A stretch of DNA of 64,000 bases from an uncultured Sutterella sp. GTDB taxonomy: Bacteria > Pseudomonadota > Gammaproteobacteria > Burkholderiales > Burkholderiaceae_F. The position numbers were made by a program, and so were the translations under genes. Positions 34,717-44,428 of this stretch are shown piece after piece; position 1 is the first letter of the stretch, and each line of letters begins with the position of its first letter. The notes beneath the pieces are model-generated. The model ran no database searches. It saw only the letters and a list, made by a program, of their open reading frames with translations, and had not been told where the DNA came from. The stretch is taken from assembly GCA_900544345.1 (NCBI GenBank), contig UQUR01000010.1, forward strand, positions 11,156-75,155, read 5' to 3'.

Positions 34717-36735
34717 ATGAATACAGTATCCCCACAATCATTTTCTCGTCCTAAATATCGACCCGATATTGATGGTATGCGAGCACTGGCTATTCTGTCA
34801 GTGCTGATCTTTCACGCTTATCCGTCAAGCCTGCCAGGAGGTTTTGTAGGGGTAGACATTTTTTTTGTTATCTCAGGGTACCTGATTTCCAGCATTATTT
34901 TCAGAGGTTTAACGCTGGGGACATTTAGTTTTTTTGATTTTTATGCCAGGCGAGTTAGAAGAATTTTCCCAGCTGTCTCTGCTGTTATTGTGGGCAGCTT
35001 CATACTGGGCTATTTTCTTCTTCCACCTTATGTATTGGAGGAACTAATTGAAGAATCTCCCTACGCAGCTTTTTTTGTAGAAAATTGGCGTTTGTATGTT
35101 ACGACAGGAGATTACTGGGGAACAGCCACTGAATTACAGCCCTTCATGCATTTTTGGTCTCTTGGGGTTGAAGAACAATACTATATTTTCTATCCATTGA
35201 TATGCTTTTTACTTTGGAAAGTTAGTGCCAAAAGATTCCTGGCTAGCTTACTGTTGATGCTAGGAATTTCGTTTTGTTTGTGTCTTTACGATACTGCTAA
35301 TGAACCTGTCAGAGCTTTTTACTCTTTACATACTCGCTTTTGGGAATTACTTATTGGCGGAGTGCTGGCCTATGTTGAATTGAAATGGCCTCAGTATAAG
35401 TCTTCTTTTAATTCGAAAGTGCTTAATAATGCTTTATCAATATCAGGGGTCTTTTTTATCTTAATTGCGATATTTTGGTTTAATGAAAATGAAAACTTCC
35501 CTGGTTGGAGAGCGCTTTTCCCTGTTGTTGGTTCTGTTTTGATTATTGCTGCAGGACAAGAAAATTATATAAATCGATATATTTTTTCCAATAAATTAGC
35601 CGTTTTTGTGGGTTTAATTAGTTATCCACTTTATTTGTGGCATTGGTCACTCATTTGCATTGCCAGAAACAATTTGGCTGGCAATCACCCTGACGGGTTG
35701 TTGATGATCATACTGATTGCGTTAAGTTTTGCCTTGGCCTATTTAACGTACATTCTGATCGAAAGACCAATGAGAAGCAGAAAAGCCTCATGGTCCCTTG
35801 TCTTAGTTTTATTTGTTCTTTTAGCGCTAATTTCTTTGGGAACTAAAACTGCACTACGTAAGTTTGATACATTGCAGAACTGGCTTTATTCAGGACTATC
35901 TATAGAAGTACAAAATACTTTGAAAGACCTTCCTCGATCTGAGCAAAGAGATCAAAACTGTGAAAAAGTATTTGGTAAAGGCTATTCCGTTTGTAGAGCT
36001 ACTACGAAAAATCCCAGCATTTTAATATTCGGAGATTCTCACAGTCACATAATGTGGAACTATATGTATAAACAAAATCAATTGCCTGATTTATACATGG
36101 TAGGAATAGGAGGAACAGTATTTTTTGATAAGACGATGATTATTGACCCAAACAATAGTTCAGGAGGTGTGTACAAAATGAACCTCATGTCAAATGTTTG
36201 GAAATCAATTAGATCAAATCCAGATATTAAAACGATAGTGCTTAGAGGCTATTGGTCTGGAAACTATAGGTCAAATTTGTACTCATTCAAGCATCCCGAT
36301 TTAAAAGGTAAGGAGCTTTATCTGCAGTTATGGCAGGATACTCTGTCCGAGTTAAATCAACTGAATAAACGAGTAGTTATTGTGCTTGACAACATTGATG
36401 TGCCGTTTAACCCACTGACAAAATGTTCAAAAGTAGAGCGTTTTAGTCTTTTGAGTAAAGAGAACACTGATTGTGTTGTTAACTACGATGAGGTTAATCC
36501 CGATGATTTTTGGATAAGGGATTATCTCTATTCGCAAAGCCAAAAGTGGAATAACGTTGAGATCGTAGACGCTTGGGATGCACTTTGCGATGATCAAGGT
36601 TGTTACTTATCTAAAAACGGCGTGCCATATTATCGAGATGGAAATCACTTATCTGTTTACGGCAATGAAAAAGTCTGGAAGTTGATTGAAAAAACTTTAA
36701 ACTCCTCGCACCATTTGGAAGAAATTAAGAAATGA
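34717..36735 (+). CDS. OafA/YrhL-type membrane O-acyltransferase with SGNH domain
   Basis: 672 aa. Residues 1-350 are an acyltransferase-3 membrane domain: YRPDIDGMRALAILSVLIFH with the catalytic His, GFVGVDIFFVISGYLIS, RRVRRIFPA, HFWSLGVEEQYYIFYP. The C-terminal periplasmic SGNH-like part has LIFGDSHSHIMW (block I Ser) and DGNHLSVYG (block V Asp-x-x-His). Such proteins O-acetylate LPS O-antigen or other surface glycans. It is AT-richer than its neighbours, suggesting acquisition. Its stop overlaps the dnaE start by 4 bases. Confidence 0.92.
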   Translation: MNTVSPQSFSRPKYRPDIDGMRALAILSVLIFHAYPSSLPGGFVGVDIFFVISGYLISSIIFRGLTLGTFSFFDFYARRVRRIFPAVSAVIVGSFILGYFLLPPYVLEELIEESPYAAFFVENWRLYVTTGDYWGTATELQPFMHFWSLGVEEQYYIFYPLICFLLWKVSAKRFLASLLLMLGISFCLCLYDTANEPVRAFYSLHTRFWELLIGGVLAYVELKWPQYKSSFNSKVLNNALSISGVFFILIAIFWFNENENFPGWRALFPVVGSVLIIAAGQENYINRYIFSNKLAVFVGLISYPLYLWHWSLICIARNNLAGNHPDGLLMIILIALSFALAYLTYILIERPMRSRKASWSLVLVLFVLLALISLGTKTALRKFDTLQNWLYSGLSIEVQNTLKDLPRSEQRDQNCEKVFGKGYSVCRATTKNPSILIFGDSHSHIMWNYMYKQNQLPDLYMVGIGGTVFFDKTMIIDPNNSSGGVYKMNLMSNVWKSIRSNPDIKTIVLRGYWSGNYRSNLYSFKHPDLKGKELYLQLWQDTLSELNQLNKRVVIVLDNIDVPFNPLTKCSKVERFSLLSKENTDCVVNYDEVNPDDFWIRDYLYSQSQKWNNVEIVDAWDALCDDQGCYLSKNGVPYYRDGNHLSVYGNEKVWKLIEKTLNSSHHLEEIKK

Positions 36736-39700
36736 ATCCGCAATTTGTCCACCTTCGTATGCATTCTGAGTATTCCGTTACAGATAGTACGGTAAGACTC
36801 GACTCAGCTATTAAGAAAGTAAAAGAACAGGGTGTTGGAGCCCTTGGTTTAACTGATTTAAATAATATTTTCGGGGGACTCATTTTTTATACCCATGCTC
36901 GTAAAGCCGGTGTTAAGGCTTTAATGGGGTGCGACCTAGTTATTCAGAATGAAGCTGATAGAGAAAAGCCCTTCAGGATGGCTGTCATTTGTCAGAATCA
37001 TGACGGTTATAAAAATCTTTGTGAAATTTTGACCCATGCTTGGCTTAAAAATCAGTACATGGGGCGCGGTGAAACAAAGATGGAGTGGCTTTTTAAGCAC
37101 CATGAAGGTCTGATTTTTCTTTCAGGCGGTCCCGAAGGTCAAATTGCCCAGCTGTGTTTGGCTGGGAAAAAAGATGAGGCTATTTCTTTAGCCACGAAGA
37201 TGAAAGAGGCCTGGGGTGATCGCTTTTTTCTAGAGTTGCAGCGGGCTGGACGTTCCTCAGATGAAGCAGTGGTTCGTTATCACTTAAGCATTGCAGATGA
37301 GTGCGATATTCCGGTAGTTGCAACCCATCCGATTCAGTTTTTAGAGCCTCAGGATTTTGATGCTCATGATATTCGTGTTTGTATTGCTCAGGGTGAAGTT
37401 TTAGCTGACAAGTCAAGGTCTAAGCTTTATTCTCCAGAGCAGTACTTTAAAAGTCCTGAGGAGATGATCAGTCTTTTTGCGGATGTGCCTTCGGCTATTG
37501 CAAACACCGTTGAAATTGCTAAGCGCTGCAATTTGGAAGGTGTTTTAAGTAAACCGCAGCTTCCGCTTTTCCCGACCCCTGACGGGATGAGTTTGGATGA
37601 TTACATTGATCAGCTCTCCCATGAAGGCTTGGAACAACGTTTAGGGTTCCTTTACCCAGATAAAGAGCAACGTGAAAAAGAGCGTCCCCGCTATGAGGAA
37701 CGCCTTCAGTTTGAACTCGGCATCATTAAGAAAATGGGCTTTCCGGGTTATTTCTTAATTGTGCAGGACTTTATTAACTGGTCTAAACGCAATGGCGTTG
37801 CAGTGGGGCCTGGGCGCGGTTCTGGTGCGGGTTCCCTTGTTGCCTATTCTCTGCGCATTACGGATATGGATCCGTTGCGTTACGACTTACTTTTCGAACG
37901 CTTCTTAAATCCAGAACGCGTGTCCATGCCAGACTTTGACGTGGACTTCTGTCAGTACAACCGTCAACGCACAATCAATTATGTGAAATCTCGCTACGGT
38001 GAAGATGCCGTCAGCCAAATTGCAACCTTTGGTACGATGGGAGCAAAGGGAGTCGTACGTGATGTGGGACGCGTTCTGGGCATTAGTTACAGCCTTTGTG
38101 ATAAGGTCTCGCGCCTAATTCCTGCGCAACCCGGAAAGAGCGTCACCTTAGCTGAGGCTGTTAAAACTGTTCCAGATTTGAAAGATCTTATCGAAAAGGA
38201 CGAAACGGTTGCACAACTTGTTGATAAGGCCTTACCTCTTGAAGGGCTTGTTCGTAATTTAGGGATGCACGCCGGTGGTGTTTTAATTGCACCGGGGAAA
38301 TTGACAGACTTCTGTCCTCTTTATTCCCAAGACGAAAACCCCGATAATGTGATCAGTCAATTTGACAAAAAAGACGTGGAAAATGTGGGTTTGGTGAAGT
38401 TCGACTTTTTGGGTCTGACAACACTGACTATCCTTGAATTTGCCATGCGCTTTATTCGTCAATTGGATCCAAAAACAACCCTGCGTCTTGAAGCGATTCC
38501 TATTGATGATCCAGAAACCTATCAGCTTTTCCAAACCGGTAACACGAGTGCCGTCTTCCAATTTGAAAGTGACGGTATGCGCAAGCTACTTCGTGACGCA
38601 AGACCGGACTGTCTGGAAGACCTCATTGCTTTAAACGCTTTGTATCGTCCGGGACCGATGGATCTGATTCCGGAATATATTGCTTGTAAGCACGGAGAAA
38701 AGGAAGTTCATTATCCGGATCCTCGTCTTGAGCCTGTCTTGAAAGAAACCTACGGTATTATGGTTTATCAGGAACAGGTGATGCGTGTGGCTCAGATCAT
38801 CGGTGGCTACTCACTGGGTGGCGCTGATTTGCTGCGCCGCGCCATGGGTAAGAAGCAAGTTGATGAAATGAAAAGACAGCGCGCAGTTTTTGTCAAAGGC
38901 GCTGTTGAAAGGGGAATGGCCGAGGATAAAGCCGGAGACCTTTTTGACTTAATGGAAAAGTTTGCGGGTTATGGCTTTAATAAATCTCACGCTTGTGCTT
39001 ACTCTTACGTTGCTTACCAAACAGCCTATTTGAAAGTACACTATCCCGCGCCTTTTATGGCCGCCAATATGTGTTTGGTGATGGATTCAGGTGAAAAGTT
39101 AAAGCATCTGATTGATGACTGTTTTGCCAATGACATTTCGGTACTGCCTCCTGATATCAATAAGAGCGACTGGGAATTTGTACCGACTTCGATGCATGAA
39201 ATTCGCTATGGCTTAGGAGGCATTAAAGGTATTCCTAAAGAAGCAGCAGAGGCAATTGTAAACGAACGCAATTCGCACGGCCCCTATAAAGATCTGTTTG
39301 ATCTGGTCAGCCGTGTTGATCGAACAAATTTCTCCAAGCGCACGCTTTTATCCTTTATTCAAGCGGGTGTTTTTGACAGTCTAGAGCCTAACCGCGCAAA
39401 GCTTGCCGCCAATATCAATAATGCAATTACATTGAGCGAAAGTGAGTCGTCTAATGCTGGGCAGGAAAGCCTTTTTGCTGATGTCATGGATGAGGTTCAG
39501 CCTGAATATATTGACGCGGAACCTTGGAGTGCTCATAAGGAGTTAATCGGAGAGCGTGACGTGATGGGGTGCGTGTTCAGAGGTCACTTTTATGGCGGCG
39601 TTCAGGAAGAGGCAGCCGCATTGCATCCGACACCTATTATCAATGTTAAACCTTCGCCCAAGAGTGTTAAGCGCCGTGCGCCATCAATTCAAGTTGCGGG

Positions 39701-40202
39701 TATTGCTTCCAATATTAGGCAAAGCTTCAATAAAGAAGGCCGCTTAATGGGTAGTTTCACTTTGGATGATGGAACGGCAACGATTTCGGTAACTTGCTTT
39801 GGAGACGATTGGCTACTTTACCGTAATATCGTTAAAAGTGATGAACTCGTCTTTGTGCGAGGCAGTGCTAGAGAAGATAATTTTGCTGCATCTGGCGTCA
39901 GCATTTCTGCGCGTTCAATTGAAGTTCCAGCAACGATTCGTGCAAAAAATGGCACGGTATTGCAGATTGAATTAACGGATCCTAACTTTGATTTTGATCT
40001 ATTGAAGACATTCCTTGAAGATCATCGCCCTGATGTTGACGATGCGGGTTGTCGGGTAGCAATAAAAGTCATGGATAAGGGACTGAAGGCATCCTTTGTG
40101 TTATCAAAAGATTGGGAAGTTTACTTAGATCAAACTTTACTAGATACACTTCGGGAAATCCCTGGTATAACGTACCACTTAGTCGATAAAAAGACACAAT
40201 AA
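36732..40202 (+). CDS. dnaE: DNA polymerase III alpha subunit
   Basis: Replicative polymerase, 1156 aa, the usual DnaE1 length. N-terminal PHP domain (FVHLRMHSEYSVTD), palm motif GPGRGSGAGSLVAYSL, catalytic PDFDVDFCQYNR (Asp401 and Asp403), HAGGVLIAP, GFNKSHACAYSYVAYQTAYLK, a helix-hairpin-helix region and a C-terminal OB fold (VAGIASNIRQ, MGSFTLDDGTATISVTCF). The start ATG lies within the last codon of the upstream O-acyltransferase (ATGA), so translation may be coupled; a second promoter inside that gene seems necessary for an essential gene but was not located. Confidence 0.96.
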   Translation: MNPQFVHLRMHSEYSVTDSTVRLDSAIKKVKEQGVGALGLTDLNNIFGGLIFYTHARKAGVKALMGCDLVIQNEADREKPFRMAVICQNHDGYKNLCEILTHAWLKNQYMGRGETKMEWLFKHHEGLIFLSGGPEGQIAQLCLAGKKDEAISLATKMKEAWGDRFFLELQRAGRSSDEAVVRYHLSIADECDIPVVATHPIQFLEPQDFDAHDIRVCIAQGEVLADKSRSKLYSPEQYFKSPEEMISLFADVPSAIANTVEIAKRCNLEGVLSKPQLPLFPTPDGMSLDDYIDQLSHEGLEQRLGFLYPDKEQREKERPRYEERLQFELGIIKKMGFPGYFLIVQDFINWSKRNGVAVGPGRGSGAGSLVAYSLRITDMDPLRYDLLFERFLNPERVSMPDFDVDFCQYNRQRTINYVKSRYGEDAVSQIATFGTMGAKGVVRDVGRVLGISYSLCDKVSRLIPAQPGKSVTLAEAVKTVPDLKDLIEKDETVAQLVDKALPLEGLVRNLGMHAGGVLIAPGKLTDFCPLYSQDENPDNVISQFDKKDVENVGLVKFDFLGLTTLTILEFAMRFIRQLDPKTTLRLEAIPIDDPETYQLFQTGNTSAVFQFESDGMRKLLRDARPDCLEDLIALNALYRPGPMDLIPEYIACKHGEKEVHYPDPRLEPVLKETYGIMVYQEQVMRVAQIIGGYSLGGADLLRRAMGKKQVDEMKRQRAVFVKGAVERGMAEDKAGDLFDLMEKFAGYGFNKSHACAYSYVAYQTAYLKVHYPAPFMAANMCLVMDSGEKLKHLIDDCFANDISVLPPDINKSDWEFVPTSMHEIRYGLGGIKGIPKEAAEAIVNERNSHGPYKDLFDLVSRVDRTNFSKRTLLSFIQAGVFDSLEPNRAKLAANINNAITLSESESSNAGQESLFADVMDEVQPEYIDAEPWSAHKELIGERDVMGCVFRGHFYGGVQEEAAALHPTPIINVKPSPKSVKRRAPSIQVAGIASNIRQSFNKEGRLMGSFTLDDGTATISVTCFGDDWLLYRNIVKSDELVFVRGSAREDNFAASGVSISARSIEVPATIRAKNGTVLQIELTDPNFDFDLLKTFLEDHRPDVDDAGCRVAIKVMDKGLKASFVLSKDWEVYLDQTLLDTLREIPGITYHLVDKKTQ

Positions 40203-40228
40203 AAATAAAAATTATGAGGATGCCCAAA

Positions 40229-40819
40229 ATGATTGAATTACCAAAGGATCAGTCTGATCCTTTGGTGGTCGGTGTTGGCCACCATAGGACTTGTTATATT
40301 CATCCAGAAGACCCGTCAAAATGTATAAAGGTTGTACACAATCCCTGTGAACATGCGACTGAAGAAATTAATCGAGAGCTCGCCTACTACAAGCGTCTTA
40401 ATAAGTATCTGAGAGATTGGAGAGGAATTCCTAAGTACTACGGTACAGTTGAGACCAATTTAGGAACAGGCTATGTTTATGACAGAACCGTAGATTTTAA
40501 CGGTCAGCCATCGCAGACCATGCAAGACCGTTATAGCGGGAAACAAAGCCCAGAGCTTAAGCATGAGTTGGAAAAACTCGTAAAGGATTTGGAGCAATAT
40601 ATTTTGGACAATCGCATTGTAACCATGTCGATTAAGCCATATAACATTTTGTGTCATCGGTTAAGTGAAACAGAGGTCTTCCCTGTTATTTGTGATAATC
40701 TCGGAACCTCTGCATTTATCCCGATAGAAGTCTATTGCCCGTGGTTTTGTAGAAAGAAGCAGAAGCGCTTGTTCAAGAGATTAGAAAGTCTTCCTTTAAT
40801 TCAACAAATCAGAAATTAA
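40229..40819 (+). CDS. YrbL-like (PhoP-network) protein, copy A
   Basis: 196 aa protein of the YrbL family, a kinase-like fold of unknown activity. Features: VGVGHHRTCYIHPEDPSKCI (glycine-rich N-lobe), EEINRELAYYKRL, IPKYYGTVETNLG, and a C-terminal IKPYNILCH. In E. coli, YrbL belongs to the PhoP/Mg2+ regulon; function is unsettled. The start is placed at ATG 40229, with AGGA eight bases upstream; ATG 40214 lacks a ribosome site. It meets copy B tail-to-tail, the stop codons overlapping by 4 bases. Confidence 0.78.
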   Translation: MIELPKDQSDPLVVGVGHHRTCYIHPEDPSKCIKVVHNPCEHATEEINRELAYYKRLNKYLRDWRGIPKYYGTVETNLGTGYVYDRTVDFNGQPSQTMQDRYSGKQSPELKHELEKLVKDLEQYILDNRIVTMSIKPYNILCHRLSETEVFPVICDNLGTSAFIPIEVYCPWFCRKKQKRLFKRLESLPLIQQIRN

Positions 40820-41403
40820 TGACGAAGTTGTTCCAAGCGGAAAGCTTTTTCCGCTTGGTATTTCTTCATAAATTTTTTCCATTGTCTTTCAATTTTCATG
40901 CGTCCGAAAAAAGGACAATATATTGGTAGTGGAATAAACTCAGGAGAACCGAAGCCATCAACAAACACAATTCGATTAATTTTTTGTTGATTATCAACTA
41001 GAAGCAATGTATTGCCAGTCCTCATATCCGAAACAATTACATTAAAACGAATCATTTCTTGTTTGATATTTTCTAATAAATACTCAATTTTAAGGAATTG
41101 CTCCTGACTGGCTTCCAAAATATATTGCTTTAACGTAACAGCACGAAGTTTGTCCGTTGATCTTAAATATTCTTGTTCAAAACCTATTTGATCTTTTAGG
41201 GTAAAGGAGCCATAAAATTTAGGTAGAAAATTCGGATGTATACCTCTTTTAGCGAGCAATTTAAAATATTTAATCTCACGTTGAGTTTGAGTACAAGCGC
41301 TCAACTTACTGACTTTAAGGCATGTTTGGGAATTGTCTAAATTTTCATAGCACCGACGTTCAGTACCGTATCCAATCAATTTTCCAAAATGAACGTCTTT
41401 CAT
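40816..41403 (-). CDS. YrbL-like (PhoP-network) protein, copy B
   Basis: 195 aa, same family as the adjacent convergent gene: LIGYGTERRCYENLDNSQTC, REIKYFKLLAKRGI, LPKFYGSF and VSDMRTGNTLLL, where the catalytic-loop equivalent sits. Similarity between copies is clear in layout but low in sequence, so they are not a recent duplication. It ends the minus-strand waaG-waaP series (1 base after waaP). AT-rich. Probable role in sugar or lipid A phosphorylation or in its regulation is inference only. Confidence 0.75.
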   Translation of the reverse strand: MKDVHFGKLIGYGTERRCYENLDNSQTCLKVSKLSACTQTQREIKYFKLLAKRGIHPNFLPKFYGSFTLKDQIGFEQEYLRSTDKLRAVTLKQYILEASQEQFLKIEYLLENIKQEMIRFNVIVSDMRTGNTLLLVDNQQKINRIVFVDGFGSPEFIPLPIYCPFFGRMKIERQWKKFMKKYQAEKAFRLEQLRH

Positions 41404-41404
41404 T

Positions 41405-42202
41405 CTAAAGACCTCTTCGGATAGAGCGCTCTCTGATTTTTTCAGCTTTAGTTTTAGCTTTAGCGAGAAGTTGCGCTTCTTCTTTGAAAATACTCTTCAA
41501 AGGCTTCTGAAAGTAAATTTTAAGGAATCGATAAAAGTCCTTCGAATTCAGACCAATATTCAAGCAAGAATAGTAAAGACCAATTAAGTCTTTATCTCTC
41601 CAGCGTAAAGGCACTTTTTTTCGAAATTGTGCTCTATGTAAGTCGATGATTGAGAGCTTTAAATTTTCTTCAGTTCCATCAAAGGGAAGGTGAAGCAGAA
41701 AATGACAGATGTAACAGTCTCTATGGTTAATTCCTATGTCGTGCATTTTTCTAACCATAGTGGCAACTCGTTTGATCAAAAGTTGCTTTATTTTGGGATT
41801 CGGGGGGTTATTTATCCAATCTCGGGTAAATTCCTCCAAGCTTATAGTCGGAGATAAGTCTTCCGTAATAATGAAAGAGGTTCTTTTTACAAGGTTTAAA
41901 CCTTTTTGGCCAAAAGCAACCCCGCGCATAGTGTCAACGCCGGCAGCACTTAATTCATGAATGGCACGCCACTCCCTATCTGCTCCTAAAACAGGAAGTC
42001 TTGCTGTTAACAGGTTTTTAAAAACCTCTCCGTAAGTGGTTCCATGGTGCAGTTTTAGATAATAACTTTTGCCCTGAAAATCAAAACGCAGAGTACGTCT
42101 TGTTTTCACGCTCCGAAGGACATTGCCAGAAATTTTTTCAACTTCTTCAAAAGGGTCTTTTGTGGCCCATGCTTCTGAGAATGGGGGATATAAGGTGATC
42201 AT
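41405..42202 (-). CDS. waaP: LPS core heptose(I) kinase
   Basis: 265 aa WaaP/RfaP. Kinase-like fold with SYYLKLHHGTTYGE (ATP-binding Lys), LPVLGADREWRAI, catalytic loop INHRDCYICHFLL, and metal-binding SIIDLHRAQ. It phosphorylates the first heptose of the LPS inner core at the cytoplasmic face, important for outer-membrane integrity. Located between waaG (2 bases upstream) and YrbL copy B (1 base downstream) in one transcription unit, the usual waaG-waaP order. Confidence 0.94.
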   Translation of the reverse strand: MITLYPPFSEAWATKDPFEEVEKISGNVLRSVKTRRTLRFDFQGKSYYLKLHHGTTYGEVFKNLLTARLPVLGADREWRAIHELSAAGVDTMRGVAFGQKGLNLVKRTSFIITEDLSPTISLEEFTRDWINNPPNPKIKQLLIKRVATMVRKMHDIGINHRDCYICHFLLHLPFDGTEENLKLSIIDLHRAQFRKKVPLRWRDKDLIGLYYSCLNIGLNSKDFYRFLKIYFQKPLKSIFKEEAQLLAKAKTKAEKIRERSIRRGL

Positions 42203-42204
42203 TA

Positions 42205-43329
42205 CTATTCCAAAATAATATCTGCAGCTTGTCTTGCTAAATCGTACAAATTAGCATGATCAGCATACTTCTGGGCATTACTCTTCCATTGCTTTAACAA
42301 AGCGTCATCCTCAAGTATTTTTTGTAAAGCTTGTGAGTATTCCTGTTGTTTAAATGGTTCATTCAAAATAATGCCAGCCTCTGCATATTTAACATAAGGA
42401 GCGTATCCACAAAGGCCACTCACTACGATGGGTAAGCTAGAAATGATAGATTCTAAAATGACAATTCCGGCAGCCTCACGTTTTGCAGGATGAAGCATAA
42501 TGTCAGCACCAAGCATAAATCGTGCAATATCATCCCTGCCTCCGAAAAATTTAATTTGTTTCTCTAACCCCATCTTTTTTGCAAGAAGCCGCATTTTTTC
42601 TGGATTGTCTTGACCGACAACGAAAAAAAGAATATTTTTTCGAATTTCAAAGGGTAAATTTGCAATTGCCAGAATAGAGCGATCAACTCCCTTTAATTCA
42701 TAGTTTGAGCAAACCTGAAGCAGTAATTTTTGTCGAGGAGAAATAGCGAATTCTTGCCGAAATTGACTTCTCGTTTCTTTAGGTTGATTACTATATTTAC
42801 GCTCAATATCAATGCCGGGAGGTAAAACAAAAAAGCGATCATCTTCTGTTCTGTAAAACTTTTGGAAAGTCTTTTTACTTGATTCAGTTAAAAGCAAAAT
42901 TTTAGTTCTATTTCCCTTACTAAAAACAGCTTTTTCAAAAGCAATTGAATGTCGGTAGCGTGGCGTTAATTTATAAAAAGAGCTTCTGTGTTCGTTAGCA
43001 TTTGCATAGCAGACGTCGCCGGCAAAGTAAACATCTAAGCCAGGCATTCTATTAAATCCAATCACACGATCTACAGGATTAGCAAGTAGATGATTTCGAA
43101 CCCAACGGTAATATTTTTCATTTTTACCGGTATTGGTCAGCGCAAAAGTTGGGACTTCTATAATTTGAAATGAGGCAGGCCTTTCACCGTCCCATTCACG
43201 GACATAGACACGAACATCGTGACCCCTGGATGAAATTTCTTCCGCGATACGCAAAAAATCCCGCTGTAAACCGCCAAATGGGAAGTATTTGTAGATACAA
43301 AAAGCTATTTTCAAATTTCTCACCGTCAA
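42205..43329 (-). CDS. waaG: LPS core glucosyltransferase (WaaG-like, GT4)
   Basis: About 370 aa GT-B glycosyltransferase of family 4. N-terminal KIAFCIYKYFPFGGLQRDF is characteristic of WaaG, and the donor-binding part has GIVILESIISSLPIVVSGLCGYAPYV. It adds glucose to heptose II of the LPS inner core. No ATG start exists: the open frame begins at TTG 43329, but the homologue-like start is TTG 43314 (fifth codon later), preceded by GGTGAG. Unusual start, noted as uncertain. First gene of the waaG-waaP-YrbL unit. Confidence 0.9.
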   Translation of the reverse strand: MTVRNLKIAFCIYKYFPFGGLQRDFLRIAEEISSRGHDVRVYVREWDGERPASFQIIEVPTFALTNTGKNEKYYRWVRNHLLANPVDRVIGFNRMPGLDVYFAGDVCYANANEHRSSFYKLTPRYRHSIAFEKAVFSKGNRTKILLLTESSKKTFQKFYRTEDDRFFVLPPGIDIERKYSNQPKETRSQFRQEFAISPRQKLLLQVCSNYELKGVDRSILAIANLPFEIRKNILFFVVGQDNPEKMRLLAKKMGLEKQIKFFGGRDDIARFMLGADIMLHPAKREAAGIVILESIISSLPIVVSGLCGYAPYVKYAEAGIILNEPFKQQEYSQALQKILEDDALLKQWKSNAQKYADHANLYDLARQAADIILE

Positions 43330-43409
43330 AAGGGTGTCAAAATAACACTAGCATTCTATCAGCTGTTGAATGTTACAATTGAGCAAATCTTTAAGAAGCA
43401 GAGTTCAAA

Positions 43410-44420
43410 ATGCAGAAATTTGCAATTGTTTACCCCGTCTATAACACAGCAGACTACTTGGAAGAAAGTTTAAACTCTATTTTGAATCAGACTTATTCTC
43501 ATTTTGAAATTTTTTGTGTTGATGATGGATCTACAGACGGCTCTCTAGATATTTTGAAAAAATATGAACAAAAGGACTCTAGGGTTAGAGTTATCGCTCA
43601 AAATAATATGGGGGTTGCAACTGCTAGAAACTCTGCGTTGAAGGTAATTTTTGAAAAAAATGCATTCCAATGGGTACTCTTCTTTGACTCAGACGACCGA
43701 GTTGCCCCAAACTGTCTTGAGCGTTGTGCTCAAGTTGGTTATGGGGTTGATATGGTGCTATTCTCATATCTACAATTCAATAATAACGGTATTTGTCAGT
43801 CGTCTCGCGTTACGCCATCGGATGAACTCATCCTGGACCATAAACAGACGTGTGAGCACTATTTCCGACTTAACGAATGGTCCAAAGGTAATACTACAGC
43901 TTTTCTTGGTTTACAAAATAAGTGTTTCTCTTTCTCTCTTGTACAAGACCTTTATTTTGATTCGTCATTAAAGGTTGCAGAGGATCAGGATTATATGATC
44001 CGCTTGCTAGCGAATGTTAATAAGAGCAAAGTAATTCCTGATCCTTTATATTTCTATCGATTAAGAAGCTCTTCTTTAAGCCACACAGTGTCATACAGTA
44101 GCTTTTCAGACGATTTTAGGGTTTATCAACGTTACTTAGGGAATCTAAATTTTTCCAGGTCGATGAGAGTCGGGATCCAACATCGGTATTTGGTTAATTT
44201 ATGGGGTGATATTCGAAAGATATTAGGTTCCAATATTACCCTTTATCAAAAATATAGTTTTTTTAAAGAGGCTTATCAATGTACTAAAACTACATTTGAA
44301 TTTCCGCTATCAAGGCGAGAAAACAAACGATTGAGGATTATTAAATTGGGATTTATATTAAATTTGTTAATATCTAAACTAAAGAATTGCCGATCAAAAC
44401 CATACCAAATGGATAATTAA
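43410..44420 (+). CDS. Family 2 glycosyltransferase
   Basis: 336 aa GT-A enzyme. KFAIVYPVYNTADYLEESL, VDDGSTDGSL, NMGVATARN, FFDSDDRVAPN (DxD motif), and EDQDYMIRLLAN. The C-terminal 100 residues lack strong hydrophobic segments. It sits divergently between waaG and the O-antigen ligase gene and probably adds a sugar to LPS core or O-antigen. It is AT-rich and similar in motif layout to the phase-variable gene at 51861, so the two are paralogues. Confidence 0.88.
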   Translation: MQKFAIVYPVYNTADYLEESLNSILNQTYSHFEIFCVDDGSTDGSLDILKKYEQKDSRVRVIAQNNMGVATARNSALKVIFEKNAFQWVLFFDSDDRVAPNCLERCAQVGYGVDMVLFSYLQFNNNGICQSSRVTPSDELILDHKQTCEHYFRLNEWSKGNTTAFLGLQNKCFSFSLVQDLYFDSSLKVAEDQDYMIRLLANVNKSKVIPDPLYFYRLRSSSLSHTVSYSSFSDDFRVYQRYLGNLNFSRSMRVGIQHRYLVNLWGDIRKILGSNITLYQKYSFFKEAYQCTKTTFEFPLSRRENKRLRIIKLGFILNLLISKLKNCRSKPYQMDN

Positions 44421-44428
44421 TTCTTAGT

